From: Phaeotremella fagi
Lineage: Eukaryota > Basidiomycota > Tremellomycetes > Tremellales > Phaeotremellaceae
Length of the DNA stretch: 64,000 nt
Assembly: GCA_001599715.1 (NCBI GenBank)
Contig: BCHU01000006.1
Coordinates: forward strand, 186,001-250,000
Direction: 5' to 3'
Shown: one piece after another, positions 35,240 to 47,384 of the stretch
How positions within the stretch are numbered: the stretch's first letter is position 1
Layout of the letters: each line of letters begins with the position of its first letter
The notes under the pieces: model-generated
Told to the model about the DNA's origin: nothing
The model's input: only the letters and a program-made list of their open reading frames with translations
Database searches by the model: none
Program-made: the position numbers and the translations under genes

Positions 35240-37928
35240 TCACATAGCGAAACCCTTCCCCATCCCCATCCCAACATCATCACCCAACATCTTTCGCAAT
35301 TCCTTCTCCTCCCGAATCCTCTCCTGTCTCCCTCGAATCTCAGCATGACGTTTCGAAACCCCCTCCTCACCAGCGTTCATCTTGATCCCACTCAACCCAG
35401 AAGTCTTTTGTCGTGCTGCTAACGAAGTTGATGATTTCATTTTCTGAGGTGTACGACCTGGTGTATTGAGTTTGTTGATCGCGGTGTTGGGAGGCAAGGT
35501 TTTGAGGGGTGATGGTTTGGGGTTAGGTCTGGGACCCATAGGTTTGACTGTAGCTTGCATTCTAGCTAGTGAGGATGCTGTTGGAGCGTATAGTCTCGAG
35601 GTGGAAGTTGAAGTTGAAGGTGGTGGAGGTGCCGGTCTAGCGTTGTTGATGATATCAACTTGGTCTTGTTTTCTACTCGACGATAAAGTCGATGTAGACA
35701 TGGAGTTTGGTAATCTACTCCTAGTCGAACCTGAAGTAGACGAAGGAGGAGCGAAATCGAAAGAAGGCAATGGTCCTCTACTCGAGAGTACAGATGATGC
35801 TGAAGTCGATGCGTTTCTCTTGTTCATAGGTGTAACCAATGAGTTGGGCATCTTTCGAGTGGTAGAACCATTTCTAGCTAGTGAAGCTTCGAGATCGAAT
35901 TGTTTTCTTTGTTTAGGCGGATCTCGCGGTGCGTAAACAGATGTTTTACGTGGCATGGTAGGAGTAGGAAGAACAGGTCTCGATTGAGATTCAGTGATGA
36001 CTGGTTCTTTGGGTTTAACGCTTTTACGAATGTTACGAAAGAATCCGAATTTGCTGGATAAACTTTTTCCAGGTGTACCTAGGAGATCGTTAGTTATCAA
36101 TAATGTGGACAAGACACGGTGTAACTAACCTCTGATATTACTGGATCGTCTATTGGACCTAACAGCAGTCTTGTCCTTTGCAGGTGGAAGTACGTCAGGC
36201 ATAAGATTAACCAAACTCTTCCCAGCCTCTTTCAATCCACCAAGATAACTAGCAGCACCAATTGATAGTCTTCTTTTGACGTTTCTTTCCGTATTTTCAG
36301 TTTCAGTTGCGACAAGTGGACCACCGTTGGGAGCAGATGGCATGGGAACTTTATCATCACTAAGTTTTCGTTTACTACCCTTCGGTTGAAGTGATGGGTT
36401 TGATCGATTTTGTGATGAGGAAAGACTTTGCATTCTGGAGCGTGTGATCAGTGAATGTATGTTGCAGTATGACTCACCTGGCAAACTCTTTCTCATGAGC
36501 TTCAGCATATCGATCTCTCTTCCCCGTTATTGATCCCATACCCCATCCACCCCTACTAGTCCCACTACCGACGTTACCAACACTAACCAATTTACCCAAC
36601 TCGGCGTTTCTCCCTTTCAACAATTCTTCACCAAGTTGAATACCACTTCCCTTGAGTTTAGCGTTCATCTCCTCAAGAACGGCTTTACCGGCATGCGAGA
36701 AATCGGCATTTGAAGTCCCGTTTGTTGAATCACCAAAAATGAAGGGTGTGTGTGATTGAGGTTGAACTGGATATGATCCTGGTAAAGAAGGTTGAGAATG
36801 AGGGAGACTAGGTAACGGAGGATAGATTGATTTGATACTGGCTGAGCCAGAATGGGGGAGTGCTGGCATTGATTTACGATTCAAACCACTAAAACAGGTT
36901 TGAGTCGAACTGGAACTAGAACGAAGAGGAGCAAGGGAGCGTCGTTTACGAGTAGTTCCGTAGATATTACGAGATGGTGTTAAAGTTGGTAGATCATCCC
37001 TCTCAGAATCAACATCAGGGGGTGGGGGCGAAGTAACCAATCTAATGGTATTCGGACGTTCGAGGAGTGAAATAACAGAATGGCGTTTTGGTACACCAAC
37101 TGTCGAAGCAGGTGAAGGAGGGAATGATGGAACCATGGTTTCAACAGGTTCGTCCGGTGTAGTTTCAGAAGGAACGATCAATCGTTTAGAGGATGATCTA
37201 GATAAGAGAGTCTTTGATGCTGTTCTTTTCAAAGACGAAGCCAAGGATTTGACGGAATTGATAGAAGAGGATTTTGTAAGTGAGACTAAAACTTTATCAG
37301 CCCCGTATAGATCAAAAACAAAACACATACCACCACCGAAATCATGACTGCTATCAAGAGCTTGACCATTTCTTGCGCTCTTCCAAGAACTGACACTATC
37401 ACTTTTAACGAGACCTTTTCGAACGGGTGAAATGAGACTTGCACCACTTTCAGATAAGACTTCCCAAAATTCGGATTGTGGTCTGTTGGTTGTAATGGTG
37501 CTGTCGAAGATTGGTATAGCTGGTGAGGAAGGTTCGACAGATGCTTCTGTTGAATGGATCTGTGAATCACTTGGAGGATATGGTTCTGCTGGTGCGAAAT
37601 CTGAATGATCACCTGGGGGAATAAGGGTGGTAGCGTCTAGTTGATTGATGAGTTTACTTGTTGATTGTGGATGAGTTGCTGTACTTACGACGTTGTAACC
37701 TGGCGACCAGTGAGGTATTCTACAAGTGGATCAGTATGATGGTCTACATGTTCAGGATAGTTGACTTACCTTCCCAGTAGTTTTTAGATCGTATTTACGA
37801 CAAAGAGCGATGAGTTGATTACGCTTTAGTGAGGTGAGAGCGGCCGAGCTATTGGTGGATGAGTGGTGTCACGACAATCTCTGAGATAGAGGGGGAGTCA
37901 CTTACTTTTGTAGGATCTCGTTGTCCAT
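35240..37928 (-). CDS. SAP-domain protein, possibly spindle/chromatin associated
   Basis: Multi-exon gene starting MDNEILQNSAALTSLKR at 37926-37928. Short 5' exons assemble into a canonical SAP motif: LTSLKRNQLIALCRKYDL then KTTGKNTSLVARLQR. SAP motifs bind AT-rich DNA. The rest is long, Ser/Pro/Arg-rich and probably disordered, with SRNIYGTTRKRRSL, a helical stretch GKAVLEEMNAKLKGSGIQLG, and RYAEAHEKEFARMQSL. An N-terminal SAP followed by a HEKEFxxM-type motif and a basic body resembles the layout of NUSAP-like spindle proteins, but that is inference. The tail (RQERIREEKELRKMLGDD) is a short charged helix. It is divergent from a small membrane-protein gene. Confidence 0.72.
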
Positions 37929-38142
37929 TGTGTTCTTGTAGGAAGTGATAGATGAATGGTTGAATGTTGAGAAGAAATAAGATAAACAAGGTGAGAATAA
38001 AGTTAAGTTGAATGATAAACACAAAAAGCAGTCACCAACGAAATCATTCAACCCTTACTTTCCCACGGTGAGAGGTAGTCACTATAGGACTGTATTGTGC
38101 GAGTACAAGTATATCTCCTACTTCCAACACCACATCACTAGA
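37929..38142. promoter_or_regulatory. Divergent promoter, SAP protein / small membrane protein
   Basis: 214 bp. It contains ACTTTCCCACGGTG at 38057-38070, identical to the 14-mer in the ABC1 kinase/PRP40 divergent promoter. Confidence 0.5.
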
Positions 38143-38495
38143 ATGCCCCCAATAAGAACAAAAGATCTAACAATGCCGTGAGTCCCCCGATCTCAACCCC
38201 AACATCTTCAAGCTAACGAAAAGAGAAAGATTGGCAGCTTTCACAATGGTTTTCGTCCTAGGTACCTTCCCCCCTGACCCTTCTCCGAAAACAATAAACT
38301 GATGAGGAGGTCATAACAGGGAGTTACATCTACACCTCGATTGGCCACGCTAAACGAAACGCTGCTGTTGAGAGAGAAAAGAATTTCGGGTTGGTACTTG
38401 AACAGCGATCGAGGTTGGGTATGGATTTGGGGGTTGAGGAGAGGAGACGAAGACGGGCGGAGGGGGTCGCTAATTCCTTGGAGAAGGTTGATTAG
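38143..38495 (+). CDS. Small single-pass membrane protein, unknown
   Basis: Three exons with introns of 46 and 58 nt give 82 residues from ATG 38143-38145 (MPPIRTKDLTMPERLAAF). One hydrophobic segment follows, TMVFVLGSYIYTSIGH, then a basic and charged C-terminus (AKRNAAVEREKNFGLVLEQR ... EERRRRRAEGVANSLEKVD). The size, the single membrane helix near the N-terminus and the basic tail resemble small mitochondrial inner-membrane assembly factors, but I cannot identify which. It is missed by simple ORF scans because the exons are short. The frame is preserved across both introns, which supports the model. Confidence 0.65.
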
Positions 38496-39185
38496 GCATG
38501 ATGGAGGGTTGGGCGTTGGGTTTCCTCTTGGATACGGGGAGATTCTCAATTCACCCTCGGTGAAAGGATTTCTTCACTTGGTTATACGATCAGGTTGACG
38601 GTGATCTTTGGTCGATCAATCTCGAATTTTGGATTAGAGCCAATTATCTTATTATCAAGGTCTACATATTCTATTGCTGATTACGAGATCAAAGTCAAGT
38701 TGGGTCTCAGGTATAGCTAGACGTAAAATTAGGTATAAAGAATAAAGTAAAGGTATTGAAGAAGGGGTTTAATTATAAAGATCGACCTGGTGATGAGATT
38801 AAAAACAGAATTATGAATCAGTTAAAAATTCAAATCACCAATCCAATCAAACGAAAAACAGAAATTAAACAATCAAAAAAACGACACAAAACAAAACAAC
38901 ATAGATTCGAACGATTAAAGATACAATACGATAGATAAGTCCATACCCGACGAATGGATCTCTTCAGCGATAATTCAAATCCACGGTGATTATAATTAAA
39001 CTCCATTGTATGGATATTCTGGTAGATGCAAGATTGTTCGAGTGATAATCTCGAGATAGGTGGGAGATAAGGGAGTGTGAGATTTGAGTATTAGGAGAGA
39101 GGAATGAGATCGGCCAGAATAGATAAACCGGGGATGAATTTGAGTAGATCATAGATCTTGAAGACGGGTAGTCATATAGTCACGA
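38496..39185. other. Intergenic, 690 bp, A-rich
   Basis: Convergent 3' region between the small membrane-protein gene and the velvet gene. It includes an A-rich stretch around 38810-38930. Short ORFs here have no convincing codon structure. No gene called. Confidence 0.5.
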
Positions 39186-39993
39186 CTACCACTCTGCTCT
39201 AGGGAGATTAAATCGTACAACATTTTGAGCGTCGAAATGCCGCGTTAATTCAGTGATAGCTAAGACCAATTCAGTTTTCATCTTCAAACACCAAAACCAA
39301 AAATCACTTACGAGGTGCAACGTAGTCAGCTTCACCGACTATCTCGAAAGGTGTCGAATGACAAATATCCAAAGCCACTCCACTAAACGAGTCTTCAGTA
39401 CAACTTACAACTTCCCAGCAAATTAAGCCCCAACTCACCCAGTGATCCTCATCATCGCAGCCTTCAATCTGAACACTCCACGATACCTAACGCTGACATC
39501 TGGAAACGCGAAATAGATACCAGGTGCACCTGATTCATCATCCATCTCTGCTGGTGCCGCAACTAGTGTCCCATAAAGCATTGAGACCACTTCGTTGGGG
39601 TTGTTACCTTCGCGTGAATGGACCATTGAGGCATCATCCCCCTCAGGGGTTTCTAATGTTAAATGACAAATCAAGAACGGTAATTCTTCGTACCTAAAAA
39701 TAAATTAGTACACACTCAGTGAAAAGGGTTTATAGTCCACCTTGAAAGGTAGATAGTGATTGGAAGCCTTTGACTCACGGTATAATCTGTTCACCCTCTT
39801 TATTCCAACAATCTAATTGAAGTATTAAAGGTGGCGATAAAGGTAATCTCGACAGATAAGCGCCTCTGAATTCAGCTGATCTCTCGGGTTGTTGTATAGG
39901 TGTAATCCTATAGGTGCTGGAATTGGTTAGCTCAGCTATCGAAGAATTCACTCACCGATTCATCTCGTTAAAGTTGATCCCACCAAGGTTCAT
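39186..39993 (-). CDS. Velvet-domain regulatory protein (compact)
   Basis: Five short exons with introns of 48, 85, 56 and 52 nt give 188 residues, from ATG 39991-39993 (MNLGGINFNEMNRITPI) to the stop at 39186-39188. Nearly the whole protein is one velvet domain: ITPIQQPERSAEFRGAYLSR, LPLSPPLILQLDCW, LYGTLVAAPAEMDD, SGAPGIYFAFPDVSVRYRGV, STPFEIVGEADYVAPPITE, LTRHFDAQNVVRFNLPRAEW. Velvet proteins are fungal DNA-binding factors with an NF-kB-like fold that control development, light response and secondary metabolism, usually as dimers. There is no room for an extra PEST or disordered tail, so this is a minimal member (VelB/VosA/VelC type not resolved). It is preceded by an unusually long 2.4 kb gene-free region. 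Confidence 0.88.
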
Positions 39994-42376
39994 TCTTATA
40001 TAAAAAAGGTAGAGATTAAACTCATCGAACACTCGACGATTCAAGTCGGGTGTTGTCGGTGGTTATGATGTTGATAGGGTGAAGTGGATTAGTGTTGATC
40101 AGAACCAGAGTTGTGTTATGATGGTGTGATATTTATTAAAAGTTGTGTTAAGAGACAAATAATTGTGTGTTCTCTTTAATTAATGAAAAATGATACGAGT
40201 AAAAACGACTACGGTTTTTTCGCTCTTTTTGGATTCCTTTTTTCTTTTTCTTTTTTAATGAAACCCGTCCTTTGGTAGGGAGGGTGATAGATCTGAATCC
40301 GGTCTGTTGGGTCATTGATCGCCGGTAAAGGGGGTTTGATAGGGGGTTGATCATTGAGGAGAGTGTTTGGGTGGGAAGGTGATAAGTGATGATTGATGTT
40401 GATGTTGATGTTGATTGAAACGTAGAGTGTAAGGTCAAGATATAGGAGTAGATCGTCAGCACTGCTACTTTAAAGGTATATCCCAAACAACTAGAGTTGA
40501 AGCTAAGATCGTCTCTCCCTCCTCATCCATCATCCATCATCCATCACCATCACATCATCCCCTTTTATCTGATACAACTGACTCCTTCGGATATAAAAAG
40601 ATAAGGAGAAGGAGAAACAACAAATGACACAGCCACATTTCACTCACCTTCAAGGTACTTCGGTCTGGAATAGATCTGCGGTAACCAAGTCACTACTCGT
40701 CTCCTATCCAAGGTAATTGAATCAAAGTGATACGTCAAGTTGAGTTAATTGACTGTTGAGCAATAACCTCTTCACTAGCTCCAGTTACAGTACCTGTGCC
40801 GTTATTCTATTAAAACCCTGGTCTAAATCAACTTTACTTTGGTTAAGTGTATTCCGTATTTTATGTCTAGTTGTTAAAAAATGAAATAGAAGGAAGTAAC
40901 CAGATTGATCGACAGGGGATAGAATAAAAAGTTTATAATAAGAAAAAGATAGAAGGGAAAAAGAGGGAAAAAAAGATCGTCGAAAATATGTTAAATATCC
41001 TTTAACTTAAGTATAAAAAATCCAAGATTCCCAAAGAAGTGCAAAGAACTTTTTTTTATTAGGGTCCCGTGTTTTCGTTACGTAGATAAATTAGCCGTCG
41101 ATCTTCTGGCGTTGAACGTGATTTTCTGCCGACAGGTGATAAGCAAGCAGTTGGACAGATGGAAATGAGTAGGTTTAAAAAGTAAAAGTTGAGAGGGATA
41201 GACGTGTGTTGATTCGAAGAAGGAAATTATAGATTTCGTTTATGACTGTTTGCAGCTGATAGTGACGAGTTGAGAGTAACCGGCGGGACGTGCAGCTATC
41301 ACGTCGAGATTGAGCAGCGTCAACAGCAAAGACAAGAGACGAGGTGTGACCTTGAACAGTCCATAAAAAGCCGAATTGAAATGTCTCAATTTCGTTCTTT
41401 CAATTAACCCAACTGAATGTTAATTCCCTGAACATGACGGAGGTAGATCACTCGTACACCGTATCCCATCCTCTTGGGTCTTCTAAGTGTCGTTGGGTTC
41501 TTCTTCTCCAGAGTTTATGGTTGTTAATTCCCATTAACCCTTTATTAAAAAGTTACCTGAAAAAGGAGCCGAAGAGGCACTGGCACTGTGGAAAACGCAA
41601 GGGAAGAAAAGGGAGGAAAAGAACACATTCTTAATTTCCGAGTAGATTTTTGGCAAGTATGGGATGAGGCTTGAGGAACGTGAATACCGATTCCCTGGGA
41701 GTATGGAAGGGAAGATTTCGCGAATACGGAATGGGATTACCTCTGGCAGATCCTCGGTAACTCCTGACAAGTCTTGGGTTTCCTCCTTGGTCAGTCCCCC
41801 CGTATCATCTCTCAAAACAACAAAACAACACAACACTCTATTGTTCACTGAAACAGAGGTCAATGACATCACAATCACAATCATCACCAATCCAAAGCAA
41901 AAATAAAAAGAAGACAACCCAAATGTCTTAAAAGAAAAAAAGGTTTCCCGTCGTTCCGAGACATTTGCAAAAAAACAAAGAAAAAACTTAAAAGTGTATT
42001 TGCTACTTCCGTTTGAGTAAGCCCCTGTGATGTCACTATACGGTATAAGAGGATGTTTACGGTGACCGAGGATAGGCAAGAAGAGGGAAAAGAAAAGATA
42101 AAGTCAAACTCCGACTCATGGCCTACATGTGCTTCCTAAAGAGGCGTTAACGCCATCGTAATTTAGATTCAGAGTGATCGACTACAGGGTCATCTAGGAG
42201 AGTGAGAACACCAGGGTAAGTTTGTCGTATTCGTCGTAACTGAATCCTTCTACTCAATCATTGGAATACGTTTCTTTTCTTGAGAATATATTCCTTGATC
42301 GACAGGCCCCGTGCCTACAGTGCCTATGTTTATGTTTATTACCAAGTCAGAGTCAACGTTTTAGAACTAGTCTAAG
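39994..42376. other. 2.4 kb gene-free region upstream of velvet gene
   Basis: The longest gap in the window. It lies upstream of the velvet gene and beyond the 3' end of ELP1. It holds poly-A/T-rich stretches, a CATCATC-type simple repeat near 40523-40560, and scattered short ORFs. The longest, 181 codons on the minus strand at 41534-42079, is F/S-rich and looks like chance. This could be a large regulatory region, a long 5' leader or a noncoding RNA locus; the sequence does not decide. Confidence 0.5.
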
Positions 42377-45300
42377 TTACAGAAGAACACCCAATCCCTT
42401 CCAATCACCAACAGAAGGTCTAACCAAACCCAAAGCTTTCTGCAATTCAGTCGAATCACCCTGGAATCCCATTCCACCAGATTCCTCGACCTCCTTCAAA
42501 ATTTCTAATCGATCTTTCCAAGCGTCCTCAATCGATTCCTTCAATTTCAATCTAAATCTAATGATGGTGCTTTGTAATTCTTTAGCTAGATCTCGATGTT
42601 CTTTCGAAGCTGTTAATAGATATTCCAGTAATGTTAACGATTCTCCTGTTTCAATTCATCAGTCTCCTTGGTTGTCGTTGTTAGATTGGCTACTGACCAC
42701 TCTTCTCGTCAACCCTTATAACCAATCTACCAATACTCGCCAACAGATACTCATACTCATCAACAGTACCTTTACGTCCGGCAGCTCGTTTTCTTGAAGA
42801 TCGCTTAGTTCTAGATGATTGTCTAACGAACAATCGTCAGTGCTGAGATACCCACTCTCAACCAAAAGGTCGACCTACCCAGTAAACCCAGTCATCTTCG
42901 TCATCTGAGTGTAAACAGTTGGCGCAACAGTATACCTCGTAAAAGCACTAGCAGCGGTGGTAGCGTTGGTAGCGACGTCCACACCCTCCAAAGCAGGTTC
43001 CGTATCAACGATGAAGAAAGAGTCTTGAGAACAACAGTCAACCCAATGCTTGTATCCAAGAGAAACGCATTTACTCACCAGGATCGTTCTCTCTGACACC
43101 ACGTAAAACTTCAAGTCTAGCCATTTCTTTATCAAGTTGACCTTCCATCTCTTCAAACACTTCCACCAAGGATTCCTGAGATTCCTCTAACCCAGGATGG
43201 ATAACGCTCCCAACCAAATCTTCCCTATCGTGTTTAATCGCCTACAAAAAAAGTCAGTTAAATTTTCAACAAGTATAGTGGAAACCTCACCAATCTGAAC
43301 GCTTCACCGAATTCTGAACCTTGACGTAAAACTTCAACGGCGTTATCGACATCTTGGGCGTATTCAATAAATATCTGAGAAGCTTCAAGATGTCTTCCAC
43401 GAGATGATAGGTGATCTACGCGTTAGCTTCATGATGACATGTAATACATACCAGTAACTCTTTCGACCATATCAACAATAGATGATTGGGATACTTTCTG
43501 CTGTAAAGCCAAAGTGAAAAGTTCCCTCCAGGCATGAGCTTTTTCATAAGCTTTCAAAGCTTTTGTCGGGTTATTCGCCAGTGTATAAGCTGCCAAATCA
43601 GTTATCGCATCGCGTGGGGGACTTACATAAAGCAGCTTCTTTGAAATCTCTTCGATCGTATAGATAATCACCATACAGATCATGGATGATCAAGAGTCGT
43701 TTTTCATCTTGATCATATAATTTGAAAGCCTCTTCATAAAGTTCATATCTTGCCAGATAAGATGCAGCCTCATCGAATTTTTCATCACCTATTTGATCAG
43801 CTAGCCCTTCGTGTCACAAGACTCACCTGCATTCTGCAAGTTTCGTAAAGCACTTTCCCTCCTACCAAGATGATCATCTATCCTAAATCTTTGATCGTAT
43901 TTATCAAGTGCACGAAGTTCTCTCAGGAATGGTAAATATTCTTTTGGATCCTGAAGATCGTCAGTTCTAGTTACCGTTATTGCAACTCACTTTTTGAGAA
44001 TATTGAGCAATCATCAACACTAGTTGGAAATTATACATTCCCAAAGCGACATCATAAAGTTTATCAACTTCGGACAAGAAGATGATATATTTGATAGCGT
44101 CTTCCACGATCGTAGGGTGATCAACTGACTGTTAGTCAAAGTGAGGTTACCTCGAAACTTACCTTGAAGTTGTAACAGCACTTCTAAACCTGATTCATAA
44201 TCAGGTGGGGATTTACAAACATGAGTGGTCAATATCGTTTCGACGTATTTGACAACATCCTTCAAGAGTAATCCTCGGAGCGTATCACAGATTTTATTTA
44301 CTTTGGATTCATCGACTGAGGTCTTTGATCCACGATAGTAAACCCCAGAAATATCGTTCTCACTAGTGATTTGTATCAGGAAATGAATTGCATTTAAAAG
44401 CCCATCTAACTCACTTTAGCGCAGAAACGAATAAATTCAGATAATCAACTTCATGAATTTGTTCAACAAAAGTTGAAAGGTTGTTCATGAATTTCGAAGG
44501 ATCAAGATCATAAAGTATATTAAGATCCAGTCGATGTTTTCGACATGTAATAAAAGCTTCTCTATATTGAGAACTAAACCAAAAGTCGATGAGTATCTAA
44601 CGGCAGTTCAAAGAAGGGACAGACCCACCTCGTGATATAATGACGGACTTCAGTTAAAACCAATGGTCTAGGATAAACAGTTTCCAAATTACCTCTTGGC
44701 ATCTGTAGAACCAAACTCATGGAGCTTTCACAAGCAACAACAGCCAAAGCACCACGTTCAACACGTCTGGTCTCCCAATTCGAATCGACGTCTTCACCCT
44801 GAGCAACGAGTTTCAACATAGATAACGGAGCGTAATGTGACATTTGAGCTGAGGTGGTATAGATCAAGAAATCTTCTGTTAAAACGAACGACGTGACTGA
44901 TGTTGCTACGATAGATGATGTTTGGGTTTCTGTTGATGCTTGATATAGTTTTCCTTTTGGTGACAAGGCAAACAATAACGACGACTCCGTCGAGAAAGCT
45001 ACTGATTGAATTTGAGAACAGACATCAATAGTTGTTCCTTCAAGTACCAATGATCCGTTCTCAATGACGAGCCATTCGTCTCCTGCCAATACCCTTTCAG
45101 CTGCCGTACTGAAAACTTGAATATCCGTCACACCATCTTGAGTGACAGTAGCCAACTTGCAAACAGGTCCATCTGTTTCATCAACCCAGAAAAGAACAGC
45201 AGCAGCATCCTTTCCCATCGCTACCTGTTTCGCGATGAAAGGTTTGGAAGGGGCGATATCAACTTCCCATCGAAGTTTTGGTGAGGCAACTTTACCAAGT

Positions 45301-46969
45301 CGTTTACCTGTCTCTGGTAATTTGGTATTGAGATCCCAAACTTGTAGTTTTCCATTAGGCGATAGAGTCGCAAGAGCGTCTTGGGAATTTGAATGACTGA
45401 CGTGGGATGGGGTGGTGGGTAGGGTGATGGAATATGAGGACATTGGTGGTGGAACGTTTTGGGATCGGAACGGAGTGATTAGAAGACGATCTAATATGTT
45501 AGTGTGCGCCAACTAAGATAACTTACCTCCATCAACCACACATACAGTGGCTGTGTCATTAGGTATGGGAAGACGAGCGACATAGGTATCCCAGGCAAAA
45601 CTTCTAGTGGAAACATGATCTATCAAGTTAGCCAGATCAAACCTGATTCACTCACCACCTGCAATAAGATAAATAGTCAAAGGCAATTCCGGATGCCATT
45701 TGAATCCAGTAAACCTATCCGTCGAATGAGAAAACAATTCCTGTTTCAAATAATAGTGATAATTCTTCATTGACCAAAGTTGAATGACATCTTTATCAGA
45801 TCTTTCGATCCAGATCGCCAAAACTTCTGAATCTGAATTCCAGCAAAGTCCCTTGACTCTACCATTCTTCCAAACACTCAGTTCCTCTCTGAGTTCAAAT
45901 CCACCGTGTCGTAAACCATTCCTCTCTAACATCGCTACATCCCATCTCCCTTCTTTACCTGATGCACCACCTTCATAACCGTATCTTATCAATCCAGATA
46001 AAACGTTCCCACTAGGTCTCCACGATATCGACGGTTCTAATCCTGGTAAATTCTCTGATGTGGCTGATAACTTTGGAATGAACCCCGCTGACGGGTCTCG
46101 AGAATAAATCCTAATTTGACGTCGGGAGTTGGTGGGTGAATATGAGTCTAATGAAGATATGGCGAAGAAAGCTGCATCACCACGGAACGTTATGCTTGGT
46201 AAAGCTGTATCTGTAGGATATGAAATTGAGATAGCAGATGAACTGGTCGAAGCAGCGGCCGCTGCTTTTCCTAATGAACCATGGAATTGAGTCGATTTGG
46301 ATCCCCAACCGACATTAATCATTTCATCTGGCTGTGTTAAGATTACTCCAACATGTATAACGTACCATCACCAAATTCATCAGATCTCAAAGGTTCTTCA
46401 TGAACCACGTCGAAATTTCTCGTCATACACACTAAATTATCCTCCCCTGACAATGTTAATTCATTCTGATATCCGCTTGACTCACCAGTTATCAAAACAA
46501 GTTGTTCCTCATCAGGTGACCAAGCAGCAGCTTTTATGCCGCTATCGACAGATCCAACTATCTCAACCTAATTGTCAGAACATATTTTGAATGTTGGAAG
46601 CTTACGGTCGATGTCTCCAAGGCTAGAGTTGCGATATCACCTCCATAAAGAAGAACGACTAAGGAACGATCGTCGGCGAAATAATGTAAATCAACAATTT
46701 CCACTTGGTCAGGTAGTTTAAATGGCGATTTTGGTGAGTTGAAAGTTGAAATTACCTATTACTGTAAGTAATGACCATCTTCCTTTACTCACCTCAACAG
46801 CTGAGTCCTTAGTTATACTAACGACTTGAAGTTCGATACCATCAGGTGAATCATCTTGAACTACGGCATAAAGAGTATTGGTATCTGGATCAACAGTGAC
46901 AGCTGAAGTGAGTTTCCCAATATGATCCAATTTCGCTGCCTGTATATCAATGGAAGTTAAACTCCTCAT
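42377..46969 (-). CDS. ELP1: Elongator complex subunit 1 (ELP1/IKAP)
   Basis: Large gene with many small introns, from ATG 46967-46969 (MRSLTSIDIQAAKLDHIG) to the stop at 42377-42379. The N-terminal half is WD40-like beta-propeller sequence typical of Elp1: AWSPDEEQLVLITGEDNL, INVGWGSKSTQFHG, ISWRPSGNVLSGLIRYG, LCWNSDSEVLAIWIE, GFKWHPELPLTIYLI. The C-terminal half is alpha-helical TPR-like (PTKALKAYEKAHAWRELF; ITVRENDPG-type motif region). It ends with a basic stretch (TKRSSRKRAAGRKGTVDEYE) that in Elp1 binds tRNA. Elongator modifies wobble U34 of tRNAs (cm5U group) in the cytoplasm; Elp1 is the scaffold. The order and length fit the family. Confidence 0.93.
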
Positions 46970-47384
46970 GATGAATTGTTATCAAGTTGTAAATGCTATG
47001 TTATCGATAAAATCTAAAATTTATGTTGTTGGAGTCGTCGAAAATCAAAATCTCGAAGAACAACGGAAGCAATTTGGTGAAAGCTGAGTAACCTTTTATT
47101 CACTGTAAAAAGCTATATTTCTATGCATCTCAATTCAAATTTTCAGCAGGATATACTCTGGCTAACACAGCTATCATACACTTGTCAGGTTTCTTCACAA
47201 GCAAGTCTGAATAAGAAAAGAAGAAAACGTTTTCAAAGAGGTGTACAAAAGTCACGTGACTTGCAGTTAACCATTATTTTGATTTTTGAGATTTCCTGGA
47301 AGATAATTTCTGAATATCTTGTATACCAACAGAAAGTGAAGCAAAGTAACAAGCAGAAACAACGAACAGTAGAGAACGTGAAAA
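46970..47384. promoter_or_regulatory. Divergent promoter, ELP1 / IPI3, with 14-bp CACGTG palindrome
   Basis: 415 bp between divergent starts. It contains the perfect palindrome AAGTCACGTGACTT at 47249-47262, centred on an E-box (CACGTG), the class of site bound by bHLH factors such as Cbf1. Confidence 0.6.

Noticed and set aside
35466..35936. 156-codon plus-strand ORF
   Set aside because: It is the antisense shadow of the Ser-rich SAP-protein exon on the minus strand.
38756..38938. Lys-rich 60-codon ORF
   Set aside because: It lies in an A-rich intergenic stretch and reflects base composition only.
41534..42079. 181-codon minus-strand ORF in the long gap upstream of the velvet gene
   Set aside because: Composition is Phe/Ser-rich without domain, codon or splice support; likely a chance ORF in pyrimidine-rich DNA. 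RNA-seq would decide.
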